Source: Clostridia bacterium
GTDB lineage: Bacteria; Bacillota_A; Clostridia; Oscillospirales; Acutalibacteraceae
Direction: 5' to 3'
Assembly (NCBI GenBank): GCA_024699005.1
Contig: JAILQN010000289.1
Span: 1 to 49,927 of the forward strand
Length of the DNA stretch: 49,927 nt
Shown here: positions 8,749-17,503 of the stretch, piece after piece
How the letters are laid out: each line of letters starts with the position of its first letter
Position numbering within the stretch: position 1 is the stretch's first letter
Notes under the pieces: model-generated
Seen by the model: the letters and a program-made list of their open reading frames with translations, nothing else
The model's database searches: none
What the model was told of the DNA's origin: nothing
Program-made: the position numbers and the translations under genes

Positions 8749-10302
8749 TCAGTACACTATTCTCCCGTGTTTTCTCTTTTCCTCGGCGATTATCTCATCG
8801 TCCGTCTTCTTCGGACAGTCGAAGCGGGCGACGGAAAACACAAGCCCCATTTCTATCATAAGGCATACCATAGAGGATCCTCCGCTGGATACGAACGGCA
8901 ATGATATGCCGGTGTTCGGCATGATATCGAGAGTAACGAAAATATGCAGAAACACCTGCAGACCTATATGCGCCGCCACACCCTTGGCGACAAGCATCGA
9001 AAACACGTTGTCGGCGTTATCGCTGATCCGCAGGCACCGGAGTATAAGCAGCATATAAAGCGCTATGAAAATAAGCGCGCCGACCATACCGCTCTCTTCG
9101 CAGATCACCGCGAATATCTCGTCGTTTGCCTGTTCGTAGATCGTCCAGTGTTTAAAAAGGGAATTGCCCGCACCTTTTCCGAGTAATCCGCCCGAAGCCA
9201 CGGCGTACAGCGCCTGGTTTATCTGATCTCTGTCATTGGAACCGGAGTCTATTTTATAATTGTTGTAATCCTTATCGATCCAGAGATAAATACGTTTGAT
9301 CTGATAATCCTTGACTATGGGGTAACGGGTCATGTGGTCAAGATAGACCTCGATCACGTCCGCCCGGTTTTTGCAGTCATCATAGCTGAGTTTTTCCTCT
9401 CCCCCGCGTGAAAGAGTCGCGTGACCGTCGTTGTACTCATCCTTGACATCGGCGAACCGTGCGTACGCCTCATCCCGGCCTTTCACATCGTTCATTATGT
9501 TGATGCATATACCGCCCGCAAGGACCGCGACGACAGCGAATCCCATAATGAACCATCTGAGACGGACCCTGCCGAAATACAGCATCGCGACCGTCAGCAT
9601 TCCGATTATGATCACGCCCGACAGGTGATTATTGAACACAAGGAAGGCGCAGATGGCGGAATACCCGCACAGATTCATACACGGGATCCAGCTTTTCTTT
9701 ATCAGATAGCGCCATCTTTCGACCTCGGCATTACTGTCCAGCCCTTTTCTGGCCTTATAACGCTCAACGATCCGGCTGTTGATCCTCCAGCCCCGACCTG
9801 TCGTAACGACCGATCTGTTGACGACGTCGCGGTAATACTTGCTGAAAAGATACGCTCCCAGAAGGATTATCAATATCTTGGCGATCTCCGACGGCTGAAG
9901 ATTGAACGGGATGAACGGGATATTCAGGTTCCTGTCCGGCGTTTCGGATTCTCCGTTTAAATTCTGTATGAATACGGGAATAAGCATTATAACGCCCAGA
10001 AGACAGGCGATCCATATCCCCTTCTGTCTGTTGTAGGCATTTACCCTGATCAAAGATACGGCGCCGCACGCGACCATACCGAACACAATAAATCCGGCCT
10101 GCTTCAATGTCTCCTGCAAAGCGCCGTTTGCCGAGATATTGAATACAAACCCGAAACAGATTATCAGCATCAGCAAAAAAAGAAGTATGCCGTCAATATC
10201 ACGCCAGACACGCTTGGTCTGACGCAACGATTCCGCCAATGCCTTTAAAGAGAATGAGAGCCTTTCCCCTGCAGCTGAAAAGAGATTCCTGAGCCTTGTC
10301 AT
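8749..10302 (-). CDS. ftsW: FtsW/SpoVE family SEDS peptidoglycan polymerase (divergent)
   Basis: SEDS proteins polymerise lipid II into glycan strands together with a class B PBP, here the one encoded at 14156-16678. The 517-residue protein has about ten membrane helices and SEDS hallmarks: NLQPSEIAK, a late ASGGLLGKGAGNS, ANDEIFAVICEESG and ISLPFVSSGGSS. It is longer than usual (about 370-400 residues). One cytoplasmic loop carries about 60 extra residues (GWRINSRIVERYK to WRYLIKK), and an outer loop of about 100 charged residues precedes the QALYAV motif. The usual PDLGT motif is replaced by NHLSGV. The ATG at 10302 has GGGGAG 7 bases upstream. The mraY stop is only 17 bases away. Location in the dcw cluster argues for FtsW rather than RodA. 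Confidence 0.87.
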   Translation of the reverse strand: MTRLRNLFSAAGERLSFSLKALAESLRQTKRVWRDIDGILLFLLMLIICFGFVFNISANGALQETLKQAGFIVFGMVACGAVSLIRVNAYNRQKGIWIACLLGVIMLIPVFIQNLNGESETPDRNLNIPFIPFNLQPSEIAKILIILLGAYLFSKYYRDVVNRSVVTTGRGWRINSRIVERYKARKGLDSNAEVERWRYLIKKSWIPCMNLCGYSAICAFLVFNNHLSGVIIIGMLTVAMLYFGRVRLRWFIMGFAVVAVLAGGICINIMNDVKGRDEAYARFADVKDEYNDGHATLSRGGEEKLSYDDCKNRADVIEVYLDHMTRYPIVKDYQIKRIYLWIDKDYNNYKIDSGSNDRDQINQALYAVASGGLLGKGAGNSLFKHWTIYEQANDEIFAVICEESGMVGALIFIALYMLLILRCLRISDNADNVFSMLVAKGVAAHIGLQVFLHIFVTLDIMPNTGISLPFVSSGGSSMVCLMIEMGLVFSVARFDCPKKTDDEIIAEEKRKHGRIVY

Positions 10303-10319
10303 AATCCGACTCCCCGGAT

Positions 10320-11345
10320 TTATCGTCCGAAATATACGAGCATCGCAGCAGCGACGGCGCCTGCCGCATTGACCGCCGTAAACACCGCGACGATCTTATT
10401 CTCGCTCCAGCCGGACTTTTCAAAGTGATGATGGATGGGAGCCATTTTAAAAACACGTTTTCTGCCGTGAGTCGCCTTAAGGACACTCAGCTGGATAATG
10501 TCGGAAGCGAATTCGATAACATAGATTATCCCTGCAAGAGCGATAAGCCACGGCATATCCGCAGCGTACGCCGCCGCGACGACAAGACCGCCGAGGAACA
10601 TACTGCCGGAATCGCCCATAAATACTTTTGCGGGATGCCTGTTCCACACAAGAAAGCCGCAGACCGCCCCGAGAAGAGCTGCCGGCAGCAGAGCCATGCC
10701 GAAATATCCGCGCAGCACCGCGACGGCGATTCCGGCTGCCGCGTAAGTGGCGGTAACGGAAGACACGAGCCCGTCCACGCCGTCGGTAAAATTCACGGAA
10801 TTGATCGTGCAGTACAGCACGACAAAGCCCAGCGGCCAGAAGAAAAGCCCGGTTTCCACGTTGCCGACGAACGGTACGTATATAAAAGTCGCTCTTGCGG
10901 AGTAAAGACTCGCCAGGTACCCTCCCATGACCACGAACTGACAGACGGATTTCTGTATAATGCTGAGCCCCGCGTTATTATGCTTGACGACCTTGATATA
11001 ATCGTCGACAAAGCCTATGGCGGCAAAACCGAGGGCCATCAGAAGCCCCGCCCAGAATTTTGTTTTCAGGCTGCCGGGTATGATACTCCCCTCGCCCAGA
11101 ACATCTCCGCCCATGATCTTATCGGTGATCACCACAAGCGCGAGCGCCGCGACAGACGCGATAATGAACATGATGCCGCCCATGGTAGGGGTACCCTGTT
11201 TTTTCTGATGCGCCTCCGGGGCGAAAGCGGATACCTCCTGGCCGAATTTCAGTTTCCTGAGCCAGGGGATTATCACTTTTCCCGAAACGGCCGTCAGTAC
11301 GAATGTAAGTAACGCCGCCGCGCTTATTGCTGCTGCTTTATTCAT
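10320..11345 (-). CDS. mraY: Phospho-N-acetylmuramoyl-pentapeptide-transferase
   Basis: MraY moves phospho-MurNAc-pentapeptide from UDP to undecaprenyl phosphate, forming lipid I at the membrane. The 341-residue, roughly ten-helix protein carries the family motifs: GTPTMGGIMF near the start, GFVDDYIKVVKHNNAGLS with the catalytic Asp pair, NSVNFTDGVDGL, GDSGSMFLGG, and HHHFEKSGWSENKIV at the C-terminal side. Length is normal. Its ATG overlaps the murF stop by 8 bases, which suggests translational coupling. ftsW follows directly, whereas most Firmicutes have murD at this point. Confidence 0.96.
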   Translation of the reverse strand: MNKAAAISAAALLTFVLTAVSGKVIIPWLRKLKFGQEVSAFAPEAHQKKQGTPTMGGIMFIIASVAALALVVITDKIMGGDVLGEGSIIPGSLKTKFWAGLLMALGFAAIGFVDDYIKVVKHNNAGLSIIQKSVCQFVVMGGYLASLYSARATFIYVPFVGNVETGLFFWPLGFVVLYCTINSVNFTDGVDGLVSSVTATYAAAGIAVAVLRGYFGMALLPAALLGAVCGFLVWNRHPAKVFMGDSGSMFLGGLVVAAAYAADMPWLIALAGIIYVIEFASDIIQLSVLKATHGRKRVFKMAPIHHHFEKSGWSENKIVAVFTAVNAAGAVAAAMLVYFGR

Positions 11346-12684
11346 TGTAAATCATCCCGATCACATCTTCAAGAGCCATTCCACGGCTCGCTTTGAATAC
11401 TACCGCATCCCCGGCTCTTAGTTCGGCGGCAAGAGCCGCGGCGAGCTTCTCCGGTTCTGTGAATTCATATACTTCGATGTTTCCGGCGCGGGCTGCTTCG
11501 GCTATGTATTTCGCCTCCCTGCCGTACGCAAAAACCGCGTCGATCCCTTCCCGCACTGCTGCGGCGCCTGCCCTGCGGTGTCCTTCCGCGGAGTATTCGC
11601 CCAGTTCCAGCATATCGCCCAGTACCGCGATATGCCTTTCCGCCGGTATCAGCATGAGCGCCTTAAGGCTCGCTTCGGCGGAATCCGGATTTGAATTGTA
11701 ACAATCCTCAACTACTGTCACGCCGCCGTGCCGGACGATCCGGCCCCTCATTCCCGAGGGAACGTAGTCCGCGAAAGCCGCGGCGATCTTTTCGGGCTCC
11801 GCACCGCATTCCACACCTGCGGCGAATGCCGAAAGTGCGTCATAAACGATATGCATGCCGACTGCGGGGATAAACACGGGATACTCTTTCCCTCCGGATC
11901 CGATGACGAACTCTGTACCGGTCGGCTTTGTCACGACGTCAGACGCTCTGACGTCGAGCCTTTCGGACTCCATACCGAAACGGATTATCTTATATCCGGG
12001 ATTATCATATCCGGCAAGAAGATCGTTATCCCCGTTGATTATAAGCGGCGCTCCCGGTTCCAGTCCCTCTGTGATCTCAAGCTTTGCGCTCAGGATACCT
12101 TCCCGCGAGCCGAGATTTTCGATATGGGCAACTCCGACATTGGTAATTATCGCGCACGTCGGTCTGACTGCGCCGGTCAGAACGGATATCTCGCCCTTGT
12201 GATTCATACCCATTTCGACAACGGCGGCTTCTGTTTCTTCGTCCATGCCGAACAGGGTTATCGGCACTCCGATGTCGTTGTTCAGGTTGCCCTGCGTTTT
12301 CAGGGTCCTGTATTTTGTTCCCAGGGCGATGGCTGTCAGATCCTTCGTTGTGGTTTTTCCGACGGAGCCGGTAAGACCCACTACCGGGATACGGAACATG
12401 GAACGGTAGTATCCGGCGAGAGCAAGCAGGGCTTTTTTCGTGTCATCGACGTAAATAACGGGAAGGGAAGTATAGATGTGTTTCCGCGCCATTATGCAGG
12501 CAGCGCCGGCTTCCTCCGCCTGAGATACGAATGCGTGCCCGTCGAATCTGTCGCCTTCTATGCAGACAAACAAAGCGTCTTTGACAGGTTTCCGCGAGTC
12601 TATATATACTCCGCTGAAACTGCCTCCGGCTGTGGGCCTGCCGTTTATTGCCCGGGCGGTCTTCTCTGTATCAAGCCTGCGCAT
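11338..12684 (-). CDS. murF: UDP-MurNAc-tripeptide--D-Ala-D-Ala ligase
   Basis: MurF uses ATP to add D-Ala-D-Ala to UDP-MurNAc-tripeptide in the cytoplasm. The 448-residue protein has the Mur ligase fold in order: an N-terminal domain, the P-loop GLTGSVGKTTTKD at about residues 104-116, the central MGMNHKGEI and TNVGVAHIENLGSREGI motifs, and a C-terminal domain with DCYNSNPDSAEASL and VLGDMLELG. Both conserved stretches are typical of MurF rather than MurE or MurC. The ATG at 12684 has an AGGA-type site and overlaps the end of murE by 14 bases, so the two genes are probably translated together. Confidence 0.95.
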   Translation of the reverse strand: MRRLDTEKTARAINGRPTAGGSFSGVYIDSRKPVKDALFVCIEGDRFDGHAFVSQAEEAGAACIMARKHIYTSLPVIYVDDTKKALLALAGYYRSMFRIPVVGLTGSVGKTTTKDLTAIALGTKYRTLKTQGNLNNDIGVPITLFGMDEETEAAVVEMGMNHKGEISVLTGAVRPTCAIITNVGVAHIENLGSREGILSAKLEITEGLEPGAPLIINGDNDLLAGYDNPGYKIIRFGMESERLDVRASDVVTKPTGTEFVIGSGGKEYPVFIPAVGMHIVYDALSAFAAGVECGAEPEKIAAAFADYVPSGMRGRIVRHGGVTVVEDCYNSNPDSAEASLKALMLIPAERHIAVLGDMLELGEYSAEGHRRAGAAAVREGIDAVFAYGREAKYIAEAARAGNIEVYEFTEPEKLAAALAAELRAGDAVVFKASRGMALEDVIGMIYNE

Positions 12685-14110
12685 CGTTCCTGCCCTCTAA
12701 TATGCCTTTAACTATCTCGCGCTCGTCATAGTGGTACTTGACCGTGCCCCTGATCTGATAAGTCTCATGTCCTTTTCCGGCAAGCAGCACAATGTCGCCG
12801 GGCTTTGCCTCGTTCATGGCTTCCCTGATTGCGGAGGTCCTGTCGGAGTTGACGATTACGGGCTTATCGGTGTTTATACCCTCAAGTATGTCTTTGATTA
12901 TTGCGTCCGGATCCTCAGTCCTGGGATTGTCGGATGTGACCACTGCAACGTCCGAGAGATCGGCGACGATCCTGCCCATTTTGGGGCGTTTGGTTTTGTC
13001 CCTGTCTCCGCCGCATCCGAATACCGTTATGATCCTGCCCCGGGCGATCTTCCTGAGGGACGTGAGGATATTGACGAGTCCATCCGGAGAGTGGGCGTAA
13101 TCGATAAAAACACGATAGGACGTGTCCGTGGGCACAAGCTCGATCCTGCCCTTTACGCCGGGGAAGTCCTCAAGAGCGGCGGCGGATCTTTCAAGGGATA
13201 TTCCCGCCTCATTCAGCGCTGCCGCCGCGGCGGCGGAATTATAAACGTTGAACGCTCCGGCAACATTCAGGCGGAAATGCACGTACGCACCTGCGTGGAC
13301 AAGATCGTATTCGATATGACTGTCGGAACATACGGTGTTCTCTATGCGGTAATCGGCGTTGCCGTTTTCGGAATAAGTCACGTATTTTTTTGCCTTCTCC
13401 GCCATTATCCCGTAAGCAGGATCGTCGATGTTCAGCACGCTTATTTCAGACTGCGCGAACATCACGGCCTTAGCAGCTGCATAATTTTCAATAGTGCCGT
13501 GATAATCGAGGTGATCCTGTGTAAGGTTGGAGAATATACCGACTTCAAGATCAAGCCCCACGGCGCGTCTTTGCTCAAGCGCCTGGCTGGACAGCTCCAT
13601 AACGCAGTATTCACAGCCTTCCAGAGCCATTTGCGACAGAAGGGAGTACAGCTCAAACGGCTTCGGCGTTGTGAGAGCCGCGTCGAATACCTTGTCGCCG
13701 GCCATATTGCAGACCGTACCGATAAGCCCCGTTTTATGCCCGTTCTTCTCAAGTATATGATGCAGCATAAAGGTGGTAGTGGTCTTGCCGTTGGTACCTG
13801 TCACGGCGATAAACTTCATTCTGCGCTGCGGATTACCGTACAGATTGGCGCACATCAGCGAAAAAACGGCGCGGGTGTCATCCACGACGACCGAATTGTC
13901 AAGTCCCATATCCCGTTCGCATACCGCAAGCGCCGCACCGGAAGAAAGAGCCCCGGCGGCATTATCATGGCTGTCAAAGTGTTTTCCTTTACAGCAGACG
14001 AATATACAGCCCGGTCTGAGGTCGCGGTCGTCGTCCGTTATATAATCGACATCCGAATCTGTAAAGCTGCCGGTATATTTTATTCCGGCCAGTATCTCCG
14101 ATATTTTCAT
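12671..14110 (-). CDS. murE: UDP-MurNAc-L-Ala-D-Glu--meso-diaminopimelate ligase
   Basis: MurE adds the third stem-peptide residue. The 479-residue protein has the P-loop AVTGTNGKTTTTF, the SSQALEQRR and NLTQDHLDYHGTIENYAAAK motifs, and FIDYAHSPDGL. Close to the C-terminus it has SDNPRTEDP; the DNPR box is the known determinant for meso-diaminopimelate rather than L-lysine, so the cell wall is predicted to be DAP-type. The start at ATG 14110 follows the upstream PBP stop by 45 bases. Length and motif order are ordinary. Confidence 0.95.
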   Translation of the reverse strand: MKISEILAGIKYTGSFTDSDVDYITDDDRDLRPGCIFVCCKGKHFDSHDNAAGALSSGAALAVCERDMGLDNSVVVDDTRAVFSLMCANLYGNPQRRMKFIAVTGTNGKTTTTFMLHHILEKNGHKTGLIGTVCNMAGDKVFDAALTTPKPFELYSLLSQMALEGCEYCVMELSSQALEQRRAVGLDLEVGIFSNLTQDHLDYHGTIENYAAAKAVMFAQSEISVLNIDDPAYGIMAEKAKKYVTYSENGNADYRIENTVCSDSHIEYDLVHAGAYVHFRLNVAGAFNVYNSAAAAAALNEAGISLERSAAALEDFPGVKGRIELVPTDTSYRVFIDYAHSPDGLVNILTSLRKIARGRIITVFGCGGDRDKTKRPKMGRIVADLSDVAVVTSDNPRTEDPDAIIKDILEGINTDKPVIVNSDRTSAIREAMNEAKPGDIVLLAGKGHETYQIRGTVKYHYDEREIVKGILEGRNDAQA

Positions 14111-14155
14111 TTCTGATCAGTACCTTTTCTGAATTATGAACTCCTGACTGAATAC

Positions 14156-16678
14156 TCAGTTATTCAGCTCCGCGTTTGACATAAAGTACACCTTTACGAC
14201 ATCGCCCACCTGAGCGCGGGTTTCGGCGTCAACAGACTGCCCGTAAGCGACGCTGTCGTACGATTGCGAGATATTGCCTTCGAGTGAAATGTTTATATCG
14301 CTTTCGGACGCGAGATTGATAGCCTCCCTGACCGAACAGCCCTTAAAATCCGGTACCATGGTCATTTTCGTGGCGGAATCATCCGAATAAGCGGCAACAA
14401 CACCGTCCTCGCTGACTAACGCGCCTGCCGCCGGATACTGTTTGTCGACCGAAGCACCCTGACCGACTGTATAAATATTCAGTCCTGCGTCGTAGAGAAC
14501 CGAACGGGCTTCCTCGATGCTTTTGCCCGTGATATCCGGTACGCGTTTGTTATAGCTGTTTCCCGAATCGGTATTTGTCTTGGGGATACCGAGATACTCC
14601 AGAGCTTTTTCGAAGAACAGGCTGGCAAGCGGAGCCGCAAGCTTTGCCGCGCTGTGACCGTATTTCGGGTAATCAAGTATAAAAATAACTGCTATTTTGG
14701 GATTGTCGGACGGAGCGAAACCGCAGAATACGGCGTTGTACTCAAGAAGCGTCTTATTGCCGTCGTCATTGATACCGTACTCGGCAAGAGGCTCTGTATG
14801 CTCCGCAGTACCCGTCTTGCCTGCTATATTGTAACCCGTGACCGCGGCGTTTTTACCCGTGCCGTTCGGATCGGTCACTACCCTTGTCATATAATCTCTC
14901 ATAAGATCGGATGTGCTTTCGGAAATGACCTGACGACGCACCTCCGGCTTCGTGACCGAGAGCACATTACCGTTATCGTCGATCATCTGCTGTACAAGGT
15001 AGGGCTTCATAAGTCTGCCGCCGTTCGCGACCGCCGACACTGCCGTGACCATCTGCAAAGGGGATATCATAAACGACTGGCCGTAGGAATAGGAAAACAG
15101 CGACGCCATATATCTTTTATCCGTCAGGAACGTCGTACGCGACGGAATATTGCCCCACGATTCCCCGGGGAAATCGATGCCGGTGCGCTCGGTCAGTCCG
15201 AACGCCTCAAAATAATCGTAAAACTTATCTCTGCCGAGTTTGTAAGCAGTGTAGGCGGCAAATGGGTTACAGGAGTTTATCAGCAGATGGGCTATATCCT
15301 CCGGCCCCTGCGCGCCTGCCCAGCAGTTGATCTCATCGTCGCGTTCTCCCGGAAAGCTGATGCTCCCGTTGCAGGTAAAGACTTCCTTGTCCGGCTCGTA
15401 CAGATTCTCCTCCAGAGCCGCGGCAGTGGTTATGACCTTGACCACGCTCCCCAATTCGTAGGAGCCTGCGACGCTCCTGTTGACTCTCTGATAGGTCTGG
15501 TAGAAATTCCTGTCGAGTGTAACGAGCGCTCCGTCCGCAACACCGGTGACAGGCTGCTCAAGAGCGGTCGAGTTCTCCAGAAAGTCCGCGAGAAAATCCG
15601 AGTCCTTTATAACGGAGATATCGGTCGAATCAAAATCCGGCAGAGAGACGTCGGCGAGTACCGCGCCTGTTTCAACGTCCATACAGATCCCCACGGCGGT
15701 ATCCGCATCGGTCTCGTCTTTTGCCTGGGCGAGTATATCCCGCATAATCGTCTGCAGGGGAATATTGATTGTCGTAACAAGATTTACGCCGTTGACCGCA
15801 TCGTTCTCCCGCTGTCCGCTGGTACGCAGAAGCCGCATACCGTTGGTACCGCTCAGTTCGTCGTTATACTGCAGCTCAAGACCTTCGATGCCGTTGCCCT
15901 CACGCTTGTTGACTAATCCGACGATATTTGCTACAATATCGGAGTAATTATAGATCCTGTTGAAACTCTCATCATATCTGATGAAACCTGATGCCTTTGA
16001 GGAGTGTTTGTCCCTTTCTTCCTGGTTTCCGTCGGCGTCGGTATACATTTTCTTCGCTTCATTATACGCTTTGATGTGTCTGTCAACGGCCGTTTTCTCC
16101 TCAAGGCTTATATTGCTGACTGCCGTTACGACGACCGGCTTTCCCTCCGGAAAAGCGTTGATCTGGGTTTTGGTCGGAGAGGATGCAAAAAAAGTGTCGA
16201 TCTCATCCAGTCTTGCCCTGACTCTGGCGCCTGTCTCCTCATCTATGCCCAGATCGGAAAAGATATCGACAGTAACTAGCTTATAGAAATCATCCCAGCT
16301 TTCCTGTGCTTTGTCAAGGATCTCCTGTTTTTCCGCGCGGTCCTTTTGCTGCGCGTCATTCAGGGCATTCAGGGCATTATATACCTTTTCGCGAATGGTC
16401 TTTGCAGTGTCGTAATTAAAGCTGACATCCCACCCCTGCACAGACAGGGCCAGGACATTTTTATCACTGTCATAGATAGCGCCGCGTTTGGCCGTGATCT
16501 CATAGGACCGCAGCTGTTCCATATTTATCATAAAATCCTGGTCACGGGTCTTGACCCGATCGATTATGATAAGCTGACCTACCGCCGTCAGGGCGCATAG
16601 GATGAATATTCCGAATATTACGATCGAACGCTTGACCCGCCCGTCCCAGTTCACGGGCTTATTTTCGATTTCCTGCAT
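14156..16678 (-). CDS. Class B penicillin-binding protein with two PASTA domains (FtsI/SpoVD type)
   Basis: This D,D-transpeptidase cross-links septal or spore-cortex peptidoglycan and partners the SEDS protein FtsW. The 840-residue chain has an N-terminal membrane anchor (about 17-40), a PBP dimerisation domain beginning at KRGAIYDSDKNVLA, and a transpeptidase domain with the active-site serine in SVVK (411-414), SCN (469-471) and KTGT (621-624). Two PASTA domains follow (about 708-770 and 775-835). PASTA repeats are shared by SpoVD and PBP2x-like proteins. Position in the dcw cluster fits pbpB or spoVD; with one such gene visible I cannot say which. An insertion of about 120 residues (nt about 16400-16020) with a Lys/Glu-rich coil lengthens the dimerisation region. 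Confidence 0.93.
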   Translation of the reverse strand: MQEIENKPVNWDGRVKRSIVIFGIFILCALTAVGQLIIIDRVKTRDQDFMINMEQLRSYEITAKRGAIYDSDKNVLALSVQGWDVSFNYDTAKTIREKVYNALNALNDAQQKDRAEKQEILDKAQESWDDFYKLVTVDIFSDLGIDEETGARVRARLDEIDTFFASSPTKTQINAFPEGKPVVVTAVSNISLEEKTAVDRHIKAYNEAKKMYTDADGNQEERDKHSSKASGFIRYDESFNRIYNYSDIVANIVGLVNKREGNGIEGLELQYNDELSGTNGMRLLRTSGQRENDAVNGVNLVTTINIPLQTIMRDILAQAKDETDADTAVGICMDVETGAVLADVSLPDFDSTDISVIKDSDFLADFLENSTALEQPVTGVADGALVTLDRNFYQTYQRVNRSVAGSYELGSVVKVITTAAALEENLYEPDKEVFTCNGSISFPGERDDEINCWAGAQGPEDIAHLLINSCNPFAAYTAYKLGRDKFYDYFEAFGLTERTGIDFPGESWGNIPSRTTFLTDKRYMASLFSYSYGQSFMISPLQMVTAVSAVANGGRLMKPYLVQQMIDDNGNVLSVTKPEVRRQVISESTSDLMRDYMTRVVTDPNGTGKNAAVTGYNIAGKTGTAEHTEPLAEYGINDDGNKTLLEYNAVFCGFAPSDNPKIAVIFILDYPKYGHSAAKLAAPLASLFFEKALEYLGIPKTNTDSGNSYNKRVPDITGKSIEEARSVLYDAGLNIYTVGQGASVDKQYPAAGALVSEDGVVAAYSDDSATKMTMVPDFKGCSVREAINLASESDINISLEGNISQSYDSVAYGQSVDAETRAQVGDVVKVYFMSNAELNN

Positions 16679-16827
16679 TCTTCGTCAAGCCCCCCTGCCG
16701 TCTTTCTGCCGGACCGTTACGCACTCCGATGAAAACCCGACGGGACGCATATTATGGAATACGCGCCCCGCCCGGCTTGAATATATTATCAATCCTTGAA
16801 GCAATCTGAGTTAATGTGTGCCGGATC

Positions 16828-17418
16828 TCAATCAAAAAAGGATTTGAGCTTTGCCCATGTCTGCCCGGAATCCTGCGCCTCCGGCACGGCGTTGGATACT
16901 ATGCCGCCGCTCTCGCTCTGCCCTCCGATATAGACAGTCTGAAACTGCGACGCCTTATGAAGACCTGCGTCTTCGGCAAATCTGCTCACCGCGGCGAGTT
17001 CACACTTACCGTTTATTTCGGCCTCGAGTCTGACCGCCTCCTGCTGCATGTAAGAAAGATTTGAAGCGTTCGTGTCAAGGTCGTTCCTGACATCAACGCT
17101 TTTGATCATCATGAACATCAGCATACAGAACGAAAGCACAACCAGAAAAACGCAGCCCGCGATATGAAAAGGAAAAAAAGCTATTGCTTTTGCGACCTGT
17201 TTCTCGGTTTCGGACAGACCGCGTTTCGCTGTTGCCGGTCCCGGCTGTCCGTAATCAAAACCGTAATCGTAACCGTAATCATAACCTTCATAATCCGGCG
17301 CGGCAGAGTTGTTGTAATCTGCGGTTATTCTGTCGGACTCACTGTCCATATATTCACGCATGGCAGGGTCATAATCGGCAAAAATGTCATCATAAACCCT
17401 TGCGGTATTTGCCGCCAT
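16828..17418 (-). CDS. FtsL-like septum protein with Tyr-Gly-Asp repeat
   Basis: The 196-residue protein has one membrane helix (about 83-105) followed by a short heptad-like coil (107-135), the layout of FtsL/DivIC divisome proteins. Its place between rsmH and the PBP gene is exactly that of ftsL. Sequence similarity is too weak for a firm name. The cytoplasmic N-terminus is long (about 80 residues) and contains YDYGYDYGFDYG near residues 46-57, a low-complexity Tyr/Gly/Asp tract that resembles the acidic Tyr-rich tail of DivIB in the same cluster. The rsmH stop is 85 bases upstream and the PBP start 149 bases downstream. Confidence 0.72.
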   Translation of the reverse strand: MAANTARVYDDIFADYDPAMREYMDSESDRITADYNNSAAPDYEGYDYGYDYGFDYGQPGPATAKRGLSETEKQVAKAIAFFPFHIAGCVFLVVLSFCMLMFMMIKSVDVRNDLDTNASNLSYMQQEAVRLEAEINGKCELAAVSRFAEDAGLHKASQFQTVYIGGQSESGGIVSNAVPEAQDSGQTWAKLKSFFD

Positions 17419-17503
17419 GCCCCTCAGCTCCTTTCCATGCGCCGGTATTAAACAATGATCGGAAATCAGATAATCCCGGATCTATATAATGTATTATAAT
17501 AAA

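Noticed and set aside
12731..14116. 461-codon plus-strand frame opposite murE
   Set aside because: It lies entirely on the antisense of murE, has no ribosome site and no recognisable protein; the GC-rich third codon positions create long antisense frames.
16679..16827. Internal promoter between the FtsL-like and PBP genes
   Set aside because: Only weak TATAAT-like matches without a -35 at a suitable distance.
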